A stretch of DNA of 48,850 nucleotides from Thermoplasmatales archaeon (GTDB taxonomy: Archaea; Thermoplasmatota; Penumbrarchaeia; Penumbrarchaeales; Penumbrarchaeaceae): contig JAUVCN010000005.1 of NCBI GenBank assembly GCA_030595715.1, positions 1 through 48,850 of the forward strand. The letters run 5' to 3'. Position numbers and translations under genes: made by a program. The notes beneath the pieces were generated by a model that worked only from the letters and a program-made list of their open reading frames with translations, was not told where the DNA came from and did not search any database. Within the stretch, counting starts at the first letter, position 1; each line of letters begins with the position of its first letter. Below are positions 8,491 to 20,215 of this stretch, piece by piece.

Positions 8491-9294
8491 TCATAAAGAT
8501 CGAATACTCTTATCAAAGTGATCTCCCGACCTGAACAGCTCAAGGACCTCTTCTTCCATGAAATGAAGCTTACCCGGAATTATCAAACAATGAGGAGGAC
8601 CTCCAAGGTCCATTTCCTTCATCTCACCTATCGGTGCATACAGGACCTTACCATCTTCTCTTCCAGCTCTTACAATGGCAACTGCCATTGTAAGAGGTCC
8701 GATCTTTCCAATTCCTGCCTTTTCTTCCATCCTCAGGATGATGTCGCATCCCTCGGGGGCTGTCATGTATCTATCATTATGGGCCTGAATGTCAAGAAGT
8801 ACCAGTGAATGAAGTCCTCTCTCCATGTTATCACATATCATTTCATGCGGAGATGTCGGGAAATAATTCTCCTCAGGAAAACCAAGTGTCGTGGTCCTTC
8901 CAAATTTGTAATGCTGTAATCCTGACATACCTCCGGCGGCAGTGAAGATCGAACCTGAATTGATGATATCGACCTGACAACCTATTTTCAATGCATCTAT
9001 GCGGAGCTCCTGATGGGTCGTTGCCGTCAAGGGGTCTCCTGCAGTCAGGAAGCAGACGTTATCCTTCGACCCCAATGCTTCCATGATGAGTTCCTTTTCC
9101 TCGACATCCTCTCGATCCAGAACAGTGACCTCTTTCTCTATGATCTCTTTCAATCTCTGTATGGACCCTTCCCTTAGAATGGATGTGAAGAATTCAGCAA
9201 ATACCACATCAGCCTCTTTCATCCGGTCTATCCCCATAAGGGGAACCGACCTCTCATCGACTATTCCAAGCCCGATCAGGGACAGCCGCTTCAT
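8491..9294 (-). CDS. dphB: Diphthine synthase (Dph5 family)
   Basis: MKRLSLIGLGIVDERSVPLMGI, GDPLTATTHQELRIDA, GRTTTLGFPEENYFPTSPHEMI typical of tetrapyrrole-methylase-fold diphthine synthase. Confidence 0.92.
   Translation of the reverse strand: MKRLSLIGLGIVDERSVPLMGIDRMKEADVVFAEFFTSILREGSIQRLKEIIEKEVTVLDREDVEEKELIMEALGSKDNVCFLTAGDPLTATTHQELRIDALKIGCQVDIINSGSIFTAAGGMSGLQHYKFGRTTTLGFPEENYFPTSPHEMICDNMERGLHSLVLLDIQAHNDRYMTAPEGCDIILRMEEKAGIGKIGPLTMAVAIVRAGREDGKVLYAPIGEMKEMDLGGPPHCLIIPGKLHFMEEEVLELFRSGDHFDKSIRSL
8667..8696. repeat. Perfect 13-bp inverted repeat with 4-nt loop inside dphB
   Basis: CTCTTACAATGGC-AACT-GCCATTGTAAGAG read directly on the + strand. Confidence 0.9.
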
Positions 9295-9322
9295 GACAGG
9301 GTTAGTGCCCTCACCTATTTAT

Positions 9323-10441
9323 CTATATGATGTTTATTTCTTGAAGCTTCTCGGGAAGATATGTTTCGGTAACATAGTCCAGACCATACTTTGCAAGGGC
9401 CTGCTGTTCTGATTTCTTCTTTATCTTCAATTGAAGCTTGATCTCGGATTTCCAGGTGGACGACGAGAATCTCGGATCCGAAAGTTCCGATTTCAGGGCA
9501 TTGACATCCTGATCGGTCAATTTATCATTGGGCAGATCATAATTTATAATATCGGAAGGAGTGATGCCCAGGTAAATGGCTTCCGGAGTGGCCAGGTATT
9601 CGGATATATGTGCTGTCTTGATAGCACCGTATGCAACCGAAGCATAGATACGATATGACCATGGATCACCATCTGTGAAGAGCACGACAGGCAATTTCGA
9701 GTAATGATGGAGTCTTTTAATAAACCGTCTTGTGGACCTTGCTGGCTGACCCTTTAAATGCACAAGGATCGCATTATGGCCCTCATCGAAACCATTCTCG
9801 GCCAACCTGTCGAACATACCGCCTGTCTCTATTGCAATGATGAATTTTGCGTTAACATTTTTGAACTTCAGCTTCTCCTTCTCCACATTGTAAGGGATCC
9901 CGTATCCTGAATCACCCACATCATCCTTGCAGTTGATCTTCTTCTTCAGGCCCTTCCTGTTCATCTCCTCGATCGTGACATCACCGATGACCCTTGCACC
10001 ATCTTCTTCCGGTCTGAGCTTGAAATCCTCCCGCATGCATTTGGTGATGATCTCGAGGTCCTCTGCCAATCTGTTGGATTCATCCTGCGAGGGGAACTTG
10101 GCCTTTTCCCATCCTTCCGAGATATAATACATCTCCCTCAGTGTTGATGATTTTCCGGAATTGATCATCTCGTCGATGAAATTCACAGTATAAAGGGATC
10201 TTAGAATATTGGTTGCGCCGCCCAGGTCCTTGGCGGACCTTGTGACCTGGTCAGATCCATATACCCATACCTTGTGATCCTTGGAGAGGACGATATTGTT
10301 CTTGGTCCTGGAAGATACTTCTAAATGCGGGACCTCTTCGTTCCTGAGCTGCCCGTAAATGTATTCGGCGATCTTCTTGAGCCTGAACTGGGCCTCCTGG
10401 TTTTCTTTGAATTTCTGTTTCTTCGCCATCTTAACACCCAC
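9323..10441 (-). CDS. top6A: DNA topoisomerase VI subunit A
   Basis: Toprim region '[16 protein letters not shown]', '[45 protein letters not shown]'; adjacent to top6B. GTG at 10441 overlaps the top6B stop; alternative ATG at 10429. Confidence 0.95.
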   Translation of the reverse strand: MGVKMAKKQKFKENQEAQFRLKKIAEYIYGQLRNEEVPHLEVSSRTKNNIVLSKDHKVWVYGSDQVTRSAKDLGGATNILRSLYTVNFIDEMINSGKSSTLREMYYISEGWEKAKFPSQDESNRLAEDLEIITKCMREDFKLRPEEDGARVIGDVTIEEMNRKGLKKKINCKDDVGDSGYGIPYNVEKEKLKFKNVNAKFIIAIETGGMFDRLAENGFDEGHNAILVHLKGQPARSTRRFIKRLHHYSKLPVVLFTDGDPWSYRIYASVAYGAIKTAHISEYLATPEAIYLGITPSDIINYDLPNDKLTDQDVNALKSELSDPRFSSSTWKSEIKLQLKIKKKSEQQALAKYGLDYVTETYLPEKLQEINII

Positions 10442-12315
10442 TATAACGGATCAGCTCCTATGACCTCGCCCGGTAGCCTGGAGTAATAGATCTCCACATC
10501 GTCATAATCATCCTTATCCAGTCCAAGGATCGAGAATCCCAGTCTTTGCGACCTTGCAGGTTGAATGGGTCCCACATCCCACTCTATCAGGCCCTTTTTT
10601 CGAACATGCGTTTCCGGATAGATGCCCTGGATCAAAGCATCCGGAACCTTGACGTGGATCCTCATTTTCCTCTCCCTGTTGGTGTAGTTCTGATACTTGA
10701 TGGTGACCTCGGTGATCTTCTGCTTCTGATCCCCCTCACCTGATTCATGATAAACAACACCGCTGTCGAAGACGTGGACGTTCATTATCTTGGTAATGAT
10801 AGGGTCGAGCAGCGGCTCCGGTTTCCCCACCATAGAAGAGCTCTTCTTTGATATCTCAGGCAGGATCTCCCTTATGATATCATATTTTTCTGATACCTTC
10901 TTCAGCTTCTTCTTCTTGTTGATATGCGACCTGACCCTTCTTCCGCAATCCATAAGGGCTCTTCCGATCTCGTCCATTATCTCATCGACATCGGCAATAG
11001 CTTCCTTGGATTCCGATGTGAATGGAACATTGGTCGAAGCTATATGGACAAGGATCACTGCCGGACCAACCGGTATTCCCTTTCCCCCTCTCTGTTCCAA
11101 TCCGTATGGTCTCCAGTTGATCCTCTCGATCGCATGGGTTATTACACATCCTCCCTGTTGATACAACAGAGGAACACGATTTCCAAATCTCAGGATCTTC
11201 ACAGACTCTCCCGTGGGCAGATCACCCCCATACACGATCCCGGCTTCGACCTGGAAGGGGGTCCCCCTGAAGACCGAAGGATCCCTGGTCACTGTATATG
11301 CGAACTTGGAATCGATCTCTTTCCTCAGTCCCTTCCGTATCAGCATATCTCCGATGGGAGAAAGGCAATCCGTTGGAGGTGACATGAACTTCATTTCCTG
11401 AATCTTATCAAAGAGGGATTGGATATCTTCCAGCTGCAGTCTGTTCGGTTTCCTCTTTTCATCGATCCCAGCAGTGTCCAACAGTTCCCTGGCCCCCCTT
11501 GGGGATACCCTGACGAACTCGTTGATGAGGAATGATGACAATTTCCTTGCTTCAGTGTATTTCAACATGTTCTTCAGTACACCAAGTTCGATACCATGAG
11601 GATGTGGTTTACACTCATTTGCCGTCTCTGGCAGTAACTCAATAACTCGTTCGAACGTATGCACCTCATCATCCGGTCCCTTGAAGATTATCTCCACATG
11701 AGGGTTGACTATAGCTGTGGCTCTGAGATATTCCATAACGGATTGTTTCTTGTTCTTCTGATATCTCCCTTCCAGCTCCACGGAGATCTCGGTTCCATGT
11801 GGGTGATCCCATAGAACAACCTGTGGATTCTCTATCTGTGGCCTATTGGTCTTTGTGTTGATATGAACCTCCATCTGATGACATGGATAGTCCTCTCCTA
11901 TCTTGGAAGTGATAAGCGCTGCTTTTCCTGTGGTCAACTGTGAATAGAGGACAACAGATGATATTCCGATCCCCTGCTGGCCTCGTGACTGTCTGATAGC
12001 GTGGAACCTTGAACCGTAAAGGAGTCTGCCAAATACGTTGGGGATCTGCTTCTTGACGATCCCCGGACCGTTATCCCTCACGGTCATCCTGAATCTGTCC
12101 TTGTCTCCCACCTTCTCCAAACCAACGAAGATAGAGGGGAATATGCCTGCTTCCTCGCAGGCATCCAACGAATTATCGACCGCTTCTTTCACAGATACCA
12201 GAAGGGCTTTTGAAGGGTTGTCAAATCCAAGTATCTGTCTGTTCTTTGCAAAAAAGTCCGATATGGATATCTCCTTCTGGCTCTGAGCCATCTTTTCAGC
12301 ATAAGGAACCGCCAT
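10441..12315 (-). CDS. top6B: DNA topoisomerase VI subunit B
   Basis: GHKL ATPase motifs: [59 protein letters not shown]. Confidence 0.96.
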   Translation of the reverse strand: MAVPYAEKMAQSQKEISISDFFAKNRQILGFDNPSKALLVSVKEAVDNSLDACEEAGIFPSIFVGLEKVGDKDRFRMTVRDNGPGIVKKQIPNVFGRLLYGSRFHAIRQSRGQQGIGISSVVLYSQLTTGKAALITSKIGEDYPCHQMEVHINTKTNRPQIENPQVVLWDHPHGTEISVELEGRYQKNKKQSVMEYLRATAIVNPHVEIIFKGPDDEVHTFERVIELLPETANECKPHPHGIELGVLKNMLKYTEARKLSSFLINEFVRVSPRGARELLDTAGIDEKRKPNRLQLEDIQSLFDKIQEMKFMSPPTDCLSPIGDMLIRKGLRKEIDSKFAYTVTRDPSVFRGTPFQVEAGIVYGGDLPTGESVKILRFGNRVPLLYQQGGCVITHAIERINWRPYGLEQRGGKGIPVGPAVILVHIASTNVPFTSESKEAIADVDEIMDEIGRALMDCGRRVRSHINKKKKLKKVSEKYDIIREILPEISKKSSSMVGKPEPLLDPIITKIMNVHVFDSGVVYHESGEGDQKQKITEVTIKYQNYTNRERKMRIHVKVPDALIQGIYPETHVRKKGLIEWDVGPIQPARSQRLGFSILGLDKDDYDDVEIYYSRLPGEVIGADPL

Positions 12316-12390
12316 TACTTACCCCCGCTCAAGATTTATCAGTAATATCGCCCTGATTTAAACACGAAGGTAGGGGTGGGTGAAAGAAAC

Positions 12391-13881
12391 TCACTTCTTT
12401 TTGAAGAACAGATAGAGGAATATTGCCGCAATGAGCAAGGGTGATAATGTCATGATCATCCCCATGGAGCCATACTGGAATACCTCTGATACTGAAGGAT
12501 CATTTTGAAGATATCCGTATTGGATCACCATTATTACAAAATTTCCCAATGCGTCAGCGAGACCGATACAGGCAAAGACAAGGAAGAGCAGGTTCATCAA
12601 TCTGCTCATATCCTCCGATACTTCTCTCTGTCTCGTATCGATGAATGTCCTAAGGACCTCGATGGTAGCTGAAAGGATGTTTCTAGAGTGAGAGAGCTCA
12701 TCCATAAGTATTTTCAACTCCCTCTGTTTGGAGTGGATCTCCCTCAGGGATATGTCACCAAGTGAATACGACATACCTTCAAGGGCCATTTCCTCATCCT
12801 CGATCGAAAGGTTTTCCACAACATCAATAATACTCATCTCGATCTCCTGAAGAAAACCTGCTTGTCTCATGATCTTGTGTTCAACCTCTGAAACTAGTGA
12901 GAAGCGGACAGAAGCAGTGGTTAAAAGTTGCTTTTCCTCTTCGAAGGTCTTTCTCGCCAGAAAAGCCTTCTCTTTTTTCTTTCTCTTCTTGTCGGACTTC
13001 TTGGGAATGTAGTACTTCATGTGTTTGTTGATATCGTTCTGCAACTGGTAAATGTCTTCTTTCAGTTTATGTCCTTTATCACTGACATTGACAATGTCAT
13101 TGTTCTTGATATCAAGGAACAACGACTGCTGCATGAACAATTCTATCAACTTTGACTTGAATGCAACGAGGTTGATCAAATAGTTCTGTCTGGTCTGGTA
13201 TATTTTTTTTTCCGGTATGGAAGAAGTGTCATAAGGTGATGATCCGGAAACTGACATCGGAGGATCACCATATGAGGTCGTTGTCTTCACATCAGCGATG
13301 TTGATCTCGAGGACCATATCTCTTGGGAAAATACTTTCCCCCCCAAGATCTGTTCTGCCAAGAACATAGAGTGACCCTTCAACTTTTCCATGCTTCAGGG
13401 AATTAACATTGACCTCACCCCTCCCCGAGATCACCCTGTTCAGATACGAAATGTTCGTTTGAAGGATCTCCGATTGTTCAGATCTCTTATCCTTGTAAAG
13501 GAAGGTCATATCGGAATAGGTCTTGAGCCAGGCATTGTCCCTTGATCCGTTTATCATGATGGTATATCGATAAGGTTTGCATCCCTGATCTGTAAAAGGT
13601 TGAACCTTGTCCATGATCCTCTTCGAGAGCTTCAGGATCTCATCATATCTCATCTTCAAGAACTCGGGTGATACCTCAGTGAAATCCTCCTTTGAGGATG
13701 AGGCATCCATCATCAGTTCGATGACTGCCCATTCGGATTTGATGGAAATATCCACCTTTGCATCCTTGATAAGAGGGGTCTCCTTTCTCATTTTGGTCAG
13801 AAATTTCTTTTCCATATTGGGAGAGATCCTGACCAGGATCAATGAGTATATCTTCGAATCATATAGGAGAACCGACCTCAA
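12391..13881 (-). CDS. Uncharacterised membrane protein with coiled-coil region and two C-terminal TM helices
   Basis: Long open frame; KKSDKKRKKKEKAF basic stretch, helical region, TM segments LMNLLFLVFACIGLADALGNFVIMVI and GMIMTLSPLLIAAIFLYLFFKKK. Confidence 0.75.
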   Translation of the reverse strand: MRSVLLYDSKIYSLILVRISPNMEKKFLTKMRKETPLIKDAKVDISIKSEWAVIELMMDASSSKEDFTEVSPEFLKMRYDEILKLSKRIMDKVQPFTDQGCKPYRYTIMINGSRDNAWLKTYSDMTFLYKDKRSEQSEILQTNISYLNRVISGRGEVNVNSLKHGKVEGSLYVLGRTDLGGESIFPRDMVLEINIADVKTTTSYGDPPMSVSGSSPYDTSSIPEKKIYQTRQNYLINLVAFKSKLIELFMQQSLFLDIKNNDIVNVSDKGHKLKEDIYQLQNDINKHMKYYIPKKSDKKRKKKEKAFLARKTFEEEKQLLTTASVRFSLVSEVEHKIMRQAGFLQEIEMSIIDVVENLSIEDEEMALEGMSYSLGDISLREIHSKQRELKILMDELSHSRNILSATIEVLRTFIDTRQREVSEDMSRLMNLLFLVFACIGLADALGNFVIMVIQYGYLQNDPSVSEVFQYGSMGMIMTLSPLLIAAIFLYLFFKKK

Positions 13882-13982
13882 ATACCATCACCAAACTGCC
13901 CTTTTTATTCTAATTGAGCAAGTATTGAAGGGAAGATACTTAAAAGAATCTAATTGATTTGAAAGATCGTAGAATAATGGTA

Positions 13983-14840
13983 TCAAATAGCACAGCAGTG
14001 GTCGTATTCGACTGTCTCCCAACCTTTCTTTCGGATATGGCCATATGTTTTTTTCAATGGAAGGACGATACCATCCAATCCGATGTCAAGAAGAGAGGTC
14101 TCGACCTCGACCATACCTTTGGGTCGCATGCATCCAAGATATATCTTTCCGGATATCCTTTCCCTCATGTACCTTCCGATCGAGAGGGCATTCTCCAATG
14201 AGAGGGGGTCTATCAACTCCATCGGGGTCCCGGGTGTTGGGATCAAAATGATCAGTACCGTGGATCTTGGCTTAAAGGTCGAACAGATATCTATCGCTCT
14301 CATTTCGCCCTTGATCTCACCGAAATGGATTCCCCCCAATATGTGAGGGGTCACCTTAAGATCAGCATCCACCAGCGCCTCATATGAAGAGATATAATCA
14401 ACAACTTTCCTATCGAGATGGAGCACCTCTTTGATAGTGGAGTCATCACCGATAACATCAAAAGACACCACATCCACATCGGTTCTATGGATCGCTTCAG
14501 CTTCCTGTCGACCTACAAGCCCCACATGAACATTGATCGTCAATCCCGTTTCTCTCTTCAGCTCGGAGATCTGCTTTAGAATATCATCTGAAAAGGGCAC
14601 CCGTCCATCCGGATCACAACCACCTGAGACAAGAATGCCACTGCCACCCCGATCCCAGAGGTCCATTCCGAACTTTACAAGCTCTCCCTTCACTGAAACA
14701 TCGACCATTCCCTTGAGATACCTGCCATCACAATGCTCACAATGTCTGGAACAGGACGGCCCGGTGATCGATGCTGAAGGGAATGACACCCCAGGACGAA
14801 AGATCTCGATTCTCCGTGTCAACATACCGCCCATGATCAA
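13983..14840 (-). CDS. Radical SAM family protein
   Basis: CxxxCxxC cluster motif in 'ITGPSCSRHCEHCDGRYLKGM', followed by a TIM-barrel-like ILVSGGCDPDGRVPF / LTINVHVGLV pattern. Confidence 0.78.
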   Translation of the reverse strand: MIMGGMLTRRIEIFRPGVSFPSASITGPSCSRHCEHCDGRYLKGMVDVSVKGELVKFGMDLWDRGGSGILVSGGCDPDGRVPFSDDILKQISELKRETGLTINVHVGLVGRQEAEAIHRTDVDVVSFDVIGDDSTIKEVLHLDRKVVDYISSYEALVDADLKVTPHILGGIHFGEIKGEMRAIDICSTFKPRSTVLIILIPTPGTPMELIDPLSLENALSIGRYMRERISGKIYLGCMRPKGMVEVETSLLDIGLDGIVLPLKKTYGHIRKKGWETVEYDHCCAI

Positions 14841-14944
14841 TGTCTACTTATTGTTTTTGGGACCAGATTTGATATTATACTAATAATACTAAGAGCATGA
14901 GAGATTATTTATGTAACATTAGGAGTTCGAAGCTGGGGTTCGGT

Positions 14945-17900
14945 ATGTTGAAAGAAATAGAGCACCGATCAGAAAGATATTGGATCATATCCACTGCATT
15001 TATCACACTTCTCCTATTCATAACTTCAATGACCATCTTGTTCCAAACGGGAAATATTATGGTTACGGCCCAGGATGATGCCGATCCCATCGATATTCAT
15101 AGCAATTCGGATCTTTCGGGTCACCCGGAATTAGATTCGGGTTCCGGAACCTCAGCCAACCCCTATATCTTCGCAAATCTGGATATTGACTGCAGGTCAC
15201 TTGGTGTCAAGGGGATATCCCTTCAGAACACAACCAGATATGTCATTTTCAGAAATATTACCATCCATGCTGACAATTCTGCTCCTGGCATCTATATCAG
15301 ATCCCTCTATAGTGGTGGCAATTACCATTCCATATTTGTAACCCTGGACAACGTGACAGTGATCGGAGGGGGAACACATCTAGAAATGTATGTGCCCATC
15401 AGGGTGAACGTGAACAACTGCAATTTCTCTAATCCATCCGGGAGTGGAAACATCATTCACTCGTACTACGGTTATTATATTGCATTCGATAATAATACCA
15501 TCAACGCACCCGACATGGACATATTCTTCGAATACACGAGCTATACATATGTGAGAAGGAACAACTACACCATCAGGGATCTCGAACAGAGCAGGTTCCG
15601 ATATTCGGACATTTCCAATAATACATTCAACCTCAGGACAATGAAATTATTTTCTGGATATTTCTCATACATACAGGGAAATCACATATCAGGAAAGTCG
15701 ACCGGATACGATATTTGCTGGCTCTATGACTGCAACAGGATCTGGATCGCAAATAACAGTTTCATCGGGGGCAAAGATGGGATAGTTGTCCAACACCCTA
15801 ACTCGTACTCACCTGTGAGAAACAACTACGAATGGTGGTCTTCCCTTACTTTCGAGTATAACCATTTCAACAACACCGCTGAAAGAGGCATCTATTTTTA
15901 CTGGAGAACTGGCCACCCTTACATATCACATATGCAGGTCCATCACAATGAGTTCATAGGATGTGTCGGCTATGCTATTGAACTTGCATCCGGTGGTTCT
16001 AGCACATCCAAGGTCTTCAGGAATGTATTCGAGTACAATCATGGATCATCCCATTCATATTCAACAATTCTGGCTCAATGTCGGGATGGATGGTCACAGT
16101 TCAGATGGTATGATAATTCAGTTGGAAACTTCTGGAGGGATTGGGATAATACAGATCAGAACAATGATGGTTTCGCGGATACTGGCAACTATCCACTATA
16201 TTCCAACAACGGACAGGTCGACCCATTTCCTGTTTCAAATCCATTCTTTGATTTTGAAGAACCGACCTTCCAGGTCCTGAAACCTACAAATTGGCAGTTG
16301 ACGAACAGATATGTCAACTTCACATGGTCTGCATCTGACACTCAAACCGGCATCTCCATGATCCAGATCAAGAAAGGTATCTCACCCTGGATCAATGTTA
16401 CCAATCGGGACCATCATGGTCTATATCTGTCCCAGGGTCAGCATTTGATCGAATTAAGGGCAGTGGACGGAGCAGGTTTGAAGAATTCAACCAGTCTCAA
16501 CATAAGGATCCAAAACCCGACGGACCCCGTTGAGATCATATCCCCTTTGAATGATCATTATTATGATGTCAATGAGATCCAGATCCAATGGGATCTGATC
16601 AATGATTTCGTTCCTCTTTCACTTGATACTTCATTGGATGAAGGAGAATGGACCACCAAGGACCCGTTCGGTGATCACATCATTGTCCTTGGAGAGGGTA
16701 TGCACGAATACTCAATGAGGTTCGCAGATCACTATGGAAATGAGATAGATAAGAGTGTCTCCTTTACTATCGACACCATCGATCCCGATCTGGACATTCT
16801 CTATCCCAAACCCGGATCCGTTATCTCAAATGGACTTGTCAGGTTCAGGTGGGAACATCAGGATGCGTCAGAGATCTCAAGGACAACCCTGATCATCGAT
16901 GGCGAAGACCCTTTCGATATCGAAGGAACCACTCACTCATCTTTCCTGGAAAACGGAGGGCATTCGATCGAAGTTGAAGTGGAGGACATGGCGGGGAATA
17001 TTGCAACGAATTCAATGTTCTTTACGATCTCCAAGAACACATCGCTTCACATCACCTCACCACTTCTCGATCGACCGACAAGCATAAAGGATCATGATGT
17101 CAAATGGGAGTATCTTACAGAATTGGATATATTCAAGATCCAATTGATACTGGATGATCAGGACCCTATGGACCTTCCGATCGATGTAACCTCACATCTG
17201 GTTCGACTATCGGGCGATGGCTTACATGAAATCACTATCAAGGCCCAGGACCCTGCTGGAAATATCTTTTCAGATTCAATAGCCATCCATCTCGACAATA
17301 CGAGACCATCCGTTGGATTCTTGAGTCCAAAGAACGGGGATAGGGTCAATCGAACAGAGATCACTATCAGATGGAGTGCTTCTGAATTGGGTGGTATCTT
17401 CGGATATGATCTTTTGATCGATGATGAGGTCATAGCAAAGGGAACATCGGAGATGGAGATGAGCGTATCCCTTTCCGAAGGCGAACACACCATTTCGATC
17501 ATTGCGATAGACCTCGCGGGCAATGTCGATGAAGAAGAGATCACCATCACCATTGATACGACCCCCCCAATGTTGGAACTCCTGTATCCTGCCGATGATG
17601 TTGTCACAGATCCTTACATCTCGTTGAGATGGATCGGGACGGATGCCCTGGGCATTCTGAGATATAATTTCTCATTGGATGGGAAAAACACCATTGAACT
17701 TGGTAATATTGACAATCGAGAGATCCAGATCACGGAGGGAGATCACATTTTGATCCTCAGGGCCATTGATCTGGCGGGAAATGTCAGAATATTGGTCAAG
17801 GAATTCACCGCAGACATCAATGGGCCATTGGTGGATCTGGACAAAACCATATCGAACCACATCGATCATTGGTCAGGTCTGATCAGCTGGAACATCACAG

Positions 17901-18829
17901 AAATGGTAGGGCTCAGGTCCATTGACCTGACCTTGGATGGAGTGAACTTCTCACTTTCGACGGATTCAAGGTATTATATCGCCGATCTGGAAGACGGACC
18001 TCACAGCATTTCCATCCTGGTCACAGATATTGGTGGGTGGACCGATTCGGATCACATGACATTCATTTTGGACACAAAGGCTCCGGGTTTTGAAAGGTCA
18101 ACCGACCCTGTTGAAGTGATAAGCACCACTGCCAAGATCTTCTGGGAGATCACAGAGACCGAGAGCGGGATAACCATGACCGTGCGTGTGAACGGGAAAG
18201 TGGTTACAACGAATACAGATCCTCTTGACGGTGAAATGATCATGACAGAACTCTCTTCCGGGTCCTACAGTGTGAATATTACATTCACGGACCTTGCGGG
18301 GAATGAGAAGATACTTCACTATGATCTCTTGATCGAACCACAGAAGGATGGCGGCGGTTCGGATGGCCGTTCTTTCCTTCCATTGATCCTTGGAATATTA
18401 TTGGTTATTGCTATGATCGCACTCGTTATTTTCTTGGTATTTCGTAATAAAGGAGAGAAAAAGGAAGAAAAGAGAATAACGGAGTCAGCCAAGCGACCGG
18501 ACAAGATCTCTATTGGACCGCTACCATCAAGACCGGCAGCTCCTTTTACTCAATTGAACAGAAAAGGGATCCATCAACCGAAAACGGCGGTAAAACATAC
18601 TCAGACCGTGGGTCCATCCACAGCCGATGGTGGATACATCCGACCTGAAAGGAAGAAAAGAGCACCCAGCAGGCTCATCAAAGATATTCCAACCACATCT
18701 GGACCTGACAAGGAAATGCCATCACAAAAAAGATCAAAACCTGAAGATGACATCGAAGAATGGGGAAATGTTGACGACTGGTCAGATATGGAGGAAATGG
18801 AGGAATTTGAGGAGATGGAGGAGGTCTGA
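14945..18829 (+). CDS. Giant secreted surface protein: beta-helix N-terminal part, tandem Ig-like domains, C-terminal TM and charged tail
   Basis: N-terminal hydrophobic segment; GSGTSANPYIFANLDI motif; repeated '..DGxHxIxIxAxDxAGNxxxxxxxFxxDTxxP' modules; TM FLPLILGILLVIAMIALVIFLVFR. ORF track starts at 14897; ATG at 14945 (MLKEIEHRSERYW) preferred. Confidence 0.8.
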   Translation: MLKEIEHRSERYWIISTAFITLLLFITSMTILFQTGNIMVTAQDDADPIDIHSNSDLSGHPELDSGSGTSANPYIFANLDIDCRSLGVKGISLQNTTRYVIFRNITIHADNSAPGIYIRSLYSGGNYHSIFVTLDNVTVIGGGTHLEMYVPIRVNVNNCNFSNPSGSGNIIHSYYGYYIAFDNNTINAPDMDIFFEYTSYTYVRRNNYTIRDLEQSRFRYSDISNNTFNLRTMKLFSGYFSYIQGNHISGKSTGYDICWLYDCNRIWIANNSFIGGKDGIVVQHPNSYSPVRNNYEWWSSLTFEYNHFNNTAERGIYFYWRTGHPYISHMQVHHNEFIGCVGYAIELASGGSSTSKVFRNVFEYNHGSSHSYSTILAQCRDGWSQFRWYDNSVGNFWRDWDNTDQNNDGFADTGNYPLYSNNGQVDPFPVSNPFFDFEEPTFQVLKPTNWQLTNRYVNFTWSASDTQTGISMIQIKKGISPWINVTNRDHHGLYLSQGQHLIELRAVDGAGLKNSTSLNIRIQNPTDPVEIISPLNDHYYDVNEIQIQWDLINDFVPLSLDTSLDEGEWTTKDPFGDHIIVLGEGMHEYSMRFADHYGNEIDKSVSFTIDTIDPDLDILYPKPGSVISNGLVRFRWEHQDASEISRTTLIIDGEDPFDIEGTTHSSFLENGGHSIEVEVEDMAGNIATNSMFFTISKNTSLHITSPLLDRPTSIKDHDVKWEYLTELDIFKIQLILDDQDPMDLPIDVTSHLVRLSGDGLHEITIKAQDPAGNIFSDSIAIHLDNTRPSVGFLSPKNGDRVNRTEITIRWSASELGGIFGYDLLIDDEVIAKGTSEMEMSVSLSEGEHTISIIAIDLAGNVDEEEITITIDTTPPMLELLYPADDVVTDPYISLRWIGTDALGILRYNFSLDGKNTIELGNIDNREIQITEGDHILILRAIDLAGNVRILVKEFTADINGPLVDLDKTISNHIDHWSGLISWNITEMVGLRSIDLTLDGVNFSLSTDSRYYIADLEDGPHSISILVTDIGGWTDSDHMTFILDTKAPGFERSTDPVEVISTTAKIFWEITETESGITMTVRVNGKVVTTNTDPLDGEMIMTELSSGSYSVNITFTDLAGNEKILHYDLLIEPQKDGGGSDGRSFLPLILGILLVIAMIALVIFLVFRNKGEKKEEKRITESAKRPDKISIGPLPSRPAAPFTQLNRKGIHQPKTAVKHTQTVGPSTADGGYIRPERKKRAPSRLIKDIPTTSGPDKEMPSQKRSKPEDDIEEWGNVDDWSDMEEMEEFEEMEEV

Positions 18830-19299
18830 TGCCTCTTACATCAGATCAGGAGATCGAATTCTCAAGATATGATATGTATCCGTTCAATTGGATCGTGGAT
18901 GGGAAATTGCTGGCATCTGTTTATCCAAGTGAGACATATCTGAAATATCTCGGGAAAAATGAAGGTGTGACACTGGCCGTTAACCTGACCGGATCACCCT
19001 GGGATGAGGGATGGGTGGCCAATACAGGGATCGAATGCATACATTCACCTGTCGTTGACTTCACAGCTCCGAGGCCCGAAGACGTAAGAAAGATCATTGA
19101 AAGAATAGATGAGAACGAGGGTGCAACGATGATACACTGTGCGGCAGGTATTGGCAGGACAGGAACAGTCATGGGGATCTATCTTGTAGACAAGGGTATG
19201 GACCCTCTTGAAGCTATAAGAACCGTAAGAAAGAAAAGGCCTGGCTCCATCCAGACACGCTCACAGGAAATGATGGTTCTAAACTGGAATAGAAAATGA
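18829..19299 (+). CDS. Dual-specificity/tyrosine phosphatase family protein
   Basis: Catalytic CX5R motif in 'MIHCAAGIGRTGTVMGIYLV'; start overlaps the previous stop. Confidence 0.88.
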   Translation: MPLTSDQEIEFSRYDMYPFNWIVDGKLLASVYPSETYLKYLGKNEGVTLAVNLTGSPWDEGWVANTGIECIHSPVVDFTAPRPEDVRKIIERIDENEGATMIHCAAGIGRTGTVMGIYLVDKGMDPLEAIRTVRKKRPGSIQTRSQEMMVLNWNRK

Positions 19300-19309
19300 A
19301 GGTGTTCAA

Positions 19310-20047
19310 ATGGGAATTGATGTGATCGTACTGGCAGGAGGTTTTGCAAAGAGAATGTGGCCCCTTACGAAAAATACCCCAAAACACCTGCTGGATATTG
19401 CCGGAAGGCCAATGTTGAGCTATACACTCGATACCCTTGTTGAGATGGATGGGATAGATACGATCTATGTATCCACCAATGAGGCATTCGGAGAACAATT
19501 CTCGGTATTCGTTCTCGAATATCCACCTGATAAGGTGAAATTGATAATTGAGCCTTCACCAACCGAGGACAGGAAACTAGGGTCGATAGGTGGACTCGGT
19601 TATCTGATCGAAAAGGAGAAAATGTGCAAGGATACGATGATCATCGGAGGGGACAATCTTTTCGAGTTCCACCCATCGGAAGCTGTTGACATCTTTGAAA
19701 AAAGGGGAATGGATATTGTCGCAGTTTATGACGTTGGAACCCATGACAGAGCAAAGCTCTACGGGATAGTCGATTCAGGAGAGGACAGCATCATCACAAG
19801 GTTCCTGGAGAAACCCGAAGATCCGCCATCAACCCTTGCCGCAACTGCATTCTATATCTTCAAAGCGGAGACATTGGGACTTGTCCTGAAGTATCTTGAA
19901 GATGGCGGAAAACCGGATGCACTTGGATTCTTCATTACCTATCTTGTTCGGAACAGACCGGTGGTCGCATGGAAGTTCGATGGGAAATGGTTCGATATAG
20001 GTTCGCTTGAGGTTTACCACGAAGCGAATGACTACTTCGAAGCTTGA
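19310..20047 (+). CDS. Sugar-phosphate nucleotidyltransferase
   Basis: MGIDVIVLAGGFAKRMWPLTKNTPKHLLDIAGRPMLSYTLDTL; IIGGDNLFEF; KWFDIGSLEVYHEANDYF. Confidence 0.88.
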   Translation: MGIDVIVLAGGFAKRMWPLTKNTPKHLLDIAGRPMLSYTLDTLVEMDGIDTIYVSTNEAFGEQFSVFVLEYPPDKVKLIIEPSPTEDRKLGSIGGLGYLIEKEKMCKDTMIIGGDNLFEFHPSEAVDIFEKRGMDIVAVYDVGTHDRAKLYGIVDSGEDSIITRFLEKPEDPPSTLAATAFYIFKAETLGLVLKYLEDGGKPDALGFFITYLVRNRPVVAWKFDGKWFDIGSLEVYHEANDYFEA

Positions 20048-20119
20048 TGGATCGATTTATTGTGATGGTTCCCATTATTTGAAGAACTCATTTCGAGAGA
20101 TGGAAGATGGAATACTTTC

Positions 20120-20215
20120 CTATTTAGATTCGTTTTTCACATCCTTGATCATCTCATTGGTGACCTGCTTGATCGTTTGTCTGATCTCGGCACCGAAACG
20201 TTTCTGCTGGATCCT
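20120..20215 (-). pseudogene. Possible truncated gene 3' end abutting the left 193-bp repeat
   Basis: Minus-strand frame RIQQKRFGAEIRQTIKQVTNEMIKDVKNESK-stop runs up to the repeat boundary at 20214, where an in-frame stop interrupts it; no start codon in context. Confidence 0.3.
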
